Assembly: GCA_019347595.1 (NCBI GenBank)
Contig: JAHWLA010000113.1
Coordinates: forward strand, 1-8,721
DNA: 8,721 bases
Direction: 5' to 3'
Source of the DNA: Actinomycetota bacterium
Lineage (GTDB): Bacteria; Actinomycetota; Acidimicrobiia; Acidimicrobiales; JAHWLA01
Shown here: positions 6,335 to 8,721 of the stretch, in pieces
Layout: every line of letters begins with the position of its first letter
How positions within the stretch are numbered: position 1 is the stretch's first letter
The notes under the pieces: model-generated
Database searches by the model: none
What the model was told of the DNA's origin: nothing
What the model saw: the letters and a program-made list of their open reading frames with translations, nothing else
Position numbers and translations under genes: made by a program

Positions 6335-7182
6335 ATCAGGCGGATCAAGCCTTCCTGCATGACCGAGACCACGTGGGTGCCGTCTCGCGTGAAGATCCGG
6401 CCGTAGGCCAGGCCGCGCGCGCCGTGCGACGACGGGCTCTCCTGGTCGTAGAGCAGCCAGTCGTCGGCCCGGAAGGGGCGATGGAACCACATGGCATGGT
6501 CGAGGCTGGCGCCCATCAGCCGGGGGTCGTCCCAACTCACGCCGTGGGCCAGCAGGATCGAGTCGAGCAGCGTCATGTCGGACGCGTAGGCCACCACGCA
6601 CGCGTGGAGGAGCGGGTCGTCGGGCAACGAGCCGTCGGCGCGCATCCACACCTGCTGGCACGGCGGGCGGGGCCCGCGCTTGGCACGAGGCGGGTCCTCG
6701 ACGTGCCGTACGTCGATCGGCCGCGGGCGGGTGTACCAGTCGCCCATGACCTCGGCCCACTCGGCGTGGCGCTCATGGAACGTGGGGAGCGACTCCGGGT
6801 CGGGCGCTTCGGGGGCGGGGAGCTGGTGGTCGGCCCCGTCCTCGTCGACGTGGAACGACGCCGAGAGGTTGAAGATCGCCTGGCCGTGCTGGATGGCGAC
6901 GACCCGCCGGGTGGTGAACGAGCGCCCGTCGCGAATGCGGTCGACCTCGTAGAGGATGGGAACGGCCACATCGCCGGGGCGCAGGAAGTACGCGTGCAGC
7001 GAGTGGACGCGGCCATGCTCGACGGTGCGCCCGGCAGCGACGAGCGCCTGCCCGGCCACCTGTCCCCCGAAGACTCGTTGGCGCTTTTCGTCGGGGCTCT
7101 GACCTCGGAACATGTTGACTTCGATGGGTTCGAGATCGAGGAGGCCGACGAGTGCATCGAGGGCGGCAGTCACGGTCCTCAT
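6331..7182 (-). CDS. tesB: Acyl-CoA thioesterase II (TesB family)
   Basis: A 283-residue double-hotdog thioesterase that hydrolyses acyl-CoA to free fatty acid and CoA in the cytoplasm. The first hotdog contains RVFGGQVAGQALVAA (36-50), VHSLHAYFLRPG (59-70) and GRSFTTRRVVAIQHGQAIF (86-104). The second contains YASDMTLLDS (199-208), SLDHAMWFHRPF (226-237), ARGLAYG (255-261) and SVMQEGLIRL (273-282). Against the E. coli TesB triad Asp204/Thr228/Gln278, I place Asp202, Ser226 and Gln276; the Thr-to-Ser change is conservative. Length matches the family. The frame stays open upstream to 7470, but that part overlaps the divergent GtrA gene and is not TesB-like. The start is ATG 7182; GTG 7173 has a better-spaced upstream GAGG (9 bases) and is an alternative three codons in. 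It is monocistronic here, divergent from gtrA-like and convergent with the c-di-GMP gene. Confidence 0.93.
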   Translation of the reverse strand: MRTVTAALDALVGLLDLEPIEVNMFRGQSPDEKRQRVFGGQVAGQALVAAGRTVEHGRVHSLHAYFLRPGDVAVPILYEVDRIRDGRSFTTRRVVAIQHGQAIFNLSASFHVDEDGADHQLPAPEAPDPESLPTFHERHAEWAEVMGDWYTRPRPIDVRHVEDPPRAKRGPRPPCQQVWMRADGSLPDDPLLHACVVAYASDMTLLDSILLAHGVSWDDPRLMGASLDHAMWFHRPFRADDWLLYDQESPSSHGARGLAYGRIFTRDGTHVVSVMQEGLIRLI

Positions 7183-7197
7183 CCTCGCACGGCGGAC

Positions 7198-7227
7198 TTC
7201 ACCGGAGCGGCTGCCCCCCGGTACGCT
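7198..7227 (+). promoter_or_regulatory. Likely promoter of the GtrA-methyltransferase operon, leaderless
   Basis: TTCACC at 7198-7203 resembles a -35 box and TACGCT at 7222-7227 fits the TANNNT -10 pattern, with an 18-base spacer. Six bases further on is GTG at 7234-7236, so transcription would begin at or beside the start codon. No Shine-Dalgarno sequence lies at a useful distance, which agrees with a leaderless transcript, a common arrangement in actinobacteria. Confidence 0.5.
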
Positions 7228-7233
7228 GTGCCC

Positions 7234-7725
7234 GTGCGCCCGTTCTCGTCCCTGGTCGAACGCGTGCGCACCCCTGGCGGCCGCAAGGCCTTGCGCTACT
7301 CGCTGGTGTCGGTGGTATCCGTGGCGGTCAGCCAGACGTCGCTCTTCCTTTTCTTCGCCGTCGGCCACTGGACGGCCAAGTCGGCCAACATCGCCGCCTG
7401 CTCCATCGGCGGCATTCCGTCCTACTACCTCAACCGGCGGTGGGCCTGGGGCAAGAAGGGGCGCTCTCACTTCTGGAAGGAGATCGTCCCCTTCTGGACG
7501 CTGGCCTTCATCGGGTTGGCGCTGTCCACCCTTGCTGTCGACGTGGCCGAGTCATGGGCGCACGAGATCGCCGACTCCCGCCTGCTCCAGGGGATGATCG
7601 TGAACGCGGCGTCGTTCGGCGCCTTCGGCGTGCTGTGGGTGGCGAAGTTCTTCCTCTTCAACAAGGTGATCTTCGTGCAGGACGACGACCTGCGCGAGCT
7701 GCTGGCCGAGGAGGTCGTGGCCTGA
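7234..7725 (+). CDS. GtrA family integral membrane protein
   Basis: A 163-residue protein from GTG 7234; GTG 7228, two codons earlier, is also possible. Four hydrophobic helices lie at about residues 20-42, 48-66, 83-104 and 118-145. The family signature appears twice in its usual places: YYLNRRWAWGKKGR after the second helix (65-78) and WVAKFFLFNKVIFV at the end of the fourth. GtrA proteins are implicated in moving polyprenol-linked sugars across the membrane, or in supporting glycosyltransferases that decorate envelope polymers such as O-antigen, teichoic acid or arabinogalactan. The specific substrate is unknown. The acidic C-terminal tail (DDDLRELLAEEVVA) also encodes the Shine-Dalgarno sequence for the next gene, whose start overlaps this stop codon. 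Operon with the methyltransferase is therefore very likely. Confidence 0.9.
   Translation: MRPFSSLVERVRTPGGRKALRYSLVSVVSVAVSQTSLFLFFAVGHWTAKSANIAACSIGGIPSYYLNRRWAWGKKGRSHFWKEIVPFWTLAFIGLALSTLAVDVAESWAHEIADSRLLQGMIVNAASFGAFGVLWVAKFFLFNKVIFVQDDDLRELLAEEVVA
7708..7714 (+). promoter_or_regulatory. Shine-Dalgarno sequence pointing to a CTG start at 7722
   Basis: GAGGAGG at 7708-7714 lies seven bases before CTG at 7722-7724. That CTG overlaps the TGA stop of the GtrA gene as CTGA, the geometry of translationally coupled genes. No ATG, GTG or TTG is available in the methyltransferase frame at this spacing. The sequence also encodes two Glu codons of the GtrA tail, so chance is possible. Confidence 0.5.
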
Positions 7726-8336
7726 TCGAGCCGTCCGTACTCGACGTCGCTCGCCGGGCCAAGGGATTCATGCCCGAGGACGAGGGGCTGGCGCTCCACG
7801 AGGCGGCGCTGCGGACAGCGGGGCCGTTGCTCGAGGTCGGTACGTACTGCGGGAAGTCGGCCGTCTACCTGGGCACCGCGGCGCGGGCGGTGGGGTCGGT
7901 GCTGTTCACCGTCGACCACCACCGCGGGTCCGACGAGAACCAGGCGGGATGGGAGCACCACGACCCTTCGGTGGTCGACCCGGCGACGGGGCGTATGGAT
8001 ACCCTCCCGTTCTTCCGGCGGACTCTCGAGGCGGCCGGGTTGGAGGACGTGGTGGTCGGCGTCGTCGGCCGGTCGGCGGCGGTCGCCGCCGCGTGGCGCA
8101 CGCCGTTGGCGTTCCTGTTCATCGACGGCGGGCACGGCGCCGAGCCCGCATGGGCCGACTACCGGGGGTGGACACCGCACCTGGTGACGGGCGGGTTGCT
8201 CGCCATCCACGACGTGTTCCCCGACCCGGCCGACGGCGGCAGGCCGCCGTACGAGCTGTACTGCCACGCCGTCGGGTCGGGCGACTACCAGGACGTCTCC
8301 GCCACGGGCAGCCTCCGCATCCTCCTCCGCCACTGA
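7722..8336 (+). CDS. Class I SAM-dependent methyltransferase
   Basis: It is 204 residues if started at CTG 7722, or 188 from ATG 7770. Numbering is from the CTG. Motif I of the SAM-binding Rossmann fold is LLEVGTYCGKSAVYLG (36-51). The acidic residue at the end of strand 2 is Asp65 in FTVDHHRGSDENQAGWEHHD. Strand 4 and the following loop are AFLFIDGGHGAEPAWADYRGW (130-150), and GGLLAIHDVF (157-166) follows. This matches the Methyltransf_24-like group, and the IDGGH motif is typical. The acceptor substrate is unknown; the GtrA neighbour and the prenyltransferase-like gene convergent with it suggest an envelope glycan or lipid. The first 16 codons, including VLDVARRAKGFMPEDEG around the internal ATG, read smoothly as protein and are preceded by a perfect Shine-Dalgarno sequence, which favours the CTG. 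ATG 7770 has a weaker AAGG five bases upstream. Confidence 0.88.
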   Translation: MIEPSVLDVARRAKGFMPEDEGLALHEAALRTAGPLLEVGTYCGKSAVYLGTAARAVGSVLFTVDHHRGSDENQAGWEHHDPSVVDPATGRMDTLPFFRRTLEAAGLEDVVVGVVGRSAAVAAAWRTPLAFLFIDGGHGAEPAWADYRGWTPHLVTGGLLAIHDVFPDPADGGRPPYELYCHAVGSGDYQDVSATGSLRILLRH

Positions 8337-8361
8337 CGGCGACGCGAAAACGGCGGCTGGG

Positions 8362-8721
8362 CTAGGTGCGGGGGTCGGGGACCGGTTCGTCGAGGTCGAG
8401 GCCCGCAGGCAGACCCTCGCCGCGGAACAGGCCGGCGGCGCCGGTCCTGCCCTCCAGCACGTCGGCGGCCAGTACCACGGCCGCCGCCGTGTAGCTGCTG
8501 CGCTCGCCCCCGGGGTAGTGCACCGCCTGCGGGTACACGCACCCGGTCCAGTACATCCCGTCGTCGTCACGCAGGTGCTGGGCCCACTGGTAGAGCGCAC
8601 GTCCCTCGTCGCGCATGCCGACGGCGTCGAGCGCCATCACGCACTCGGCGGTCTCCGCCGCCGTCACCCAGTGGTGGTCGGCCACGCACCGCACGCCGAG
8701 CCCCTCCATCACGAATTCGTC
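8362..8721 (-). CDS. Prenyltransferase/terpene-cyclase-like protein, C-terminal part
   Basis: Only the last 119 codons are inside the window; the frame stays open through the right edge and ends at TAG 8364-8362. The visible part contains HHWVTAAETAECVMALDAVG, RALYQWAQHLRDDDGMYWTG and YPGGERSSYTAAAVVLAADVL. This pattern of helical repeats with aromatic and acidic residues resembles the alpha/alpha-barrel of actinobacterial proteins annotated as prenyltransferase or squalene-cyclase-like. These sit near methyltransferases and glycosyltransferases in related genomes (from memory, not checked). No DxDD or other catalytic motif falls within the fragment, so catalysis cannot be judged. It converges on the methyltransferase gene with 25 bases between stops and no clear hairpin in that gap. 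An unrelated alpha/alpha-toroid such as a glycoside hydrolase is the main alternative. Confidence 0.6.
   Translation of the reverse strand, partial: DEFVMEGLGVRCVADHHWVTAAETAECVMALDAVGMRDEGRALYQWAQHLRDDDGMYWTGCVYPQAVHYPGGERSSYTAAAVVLAADVLEGRTGAAGLFRGEGLPAGLDLDEPVPDPRT

Noticed and set aside
4877..6760. 627-codon open frame on the - strand opposite the GGDEF-EAL and tesB genes
   Set aside because: Antisense to well-conserved catalytic domains and crossing into another gene; Arg/His/Gly-rich with no domain. A side effect of GC-rich third positions.
5398..7233. Upstream extension of the GtrA frame for about 1.8 kb
   Set aside because: The extension lies across the EAL domain and tesB in the wrong frames and is low-complexity. 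The GtrA domain begins after 7228, where a promoter and GTG starts are found.
7183..7470. Upstream extension of the tesB frame to 7470
   Set aside because: It overlaps the divergent GtrA gene and lacks TesB similarity; typical TesB N-terminal sequence begins at about 7182.
8337..8361. Gap between convergent methyltransferase and prenyltransferase genes, checked for a terminator
   Set aside because: Only a run of four A residues and weak GC pairing; no stem comparable with the other junctions.
7467..8600. 377-codon - strand frame across the methyltransferase
   Set aside because: Antisense to conserved SAM-binding motifs; no domain of its own.

Overview
The window is very GC-rich, gene-dense bacterial DNA. 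It most resembles a high-GC actinobacterium, probably of the Acidimicrobiia. That placement is inferred from base composition, the Thr/Pro surface linkers (TTTTTLPP repeats), the GTG starts and the style of the proteins; there is no rRNA or marker gene here to prove it. No CRISPR array, tRNA, rRNA, transposase or phage gene was seen. No gap between genes exceeds about 120 bases.

Left part (1-1521, + strand): the C-terminal end of a citrate synthase, then a small ECF-type RNA polymerase sigma factor, a very strong hairpin, and a single-pass membrane protein that may be the sigma factor's membrane-bound partner. A second long hairpin sits exactly between that gene and the convergent gene that follows.

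Second part (1589-3648, - strand): a two-gene operon for exported, probably lipid-anchored proteins, transcribed right to left. It encodes a PQQ-dependent aldose/glucose dehydrogenase (GSDH family) followed 5 bases later by a lytic transglycosylase.

Third part (3710/3809-6316, + strand): one large membrane protein with a multi-helix N-terminal domain, a GAF-like region, and GGDEF and EAL domains whose key residues are all in place, so it could both make and break cyclic di-GMP. It is convergent with an acyl-CoA thioesterase II (tesB, 6331-7182, - strand).

Right part (7198-8721): divergent from tesB is a likely leaderless GtrA-family membrane protein. It is overlapped at its stop codon by a class I SAM-dependent methyltransferase that appears to use a CTG start behind a perfect Shine-Dalgarno sequence. 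Convergent with these is the C-terminal end of a prenyltransferase/terpene-cyclase-like protein that runs off the window. Together these suggest, without proving, a locus for envelope glycan or lipid modification.

Most genes are recognisable housekeeping or envelope genes, and no wholly new multi-gene system is evident. The most unusual signals are the two near-perfect hairpins, the CTG start, and the uncharacterised membrane protein beside the sigma factor.
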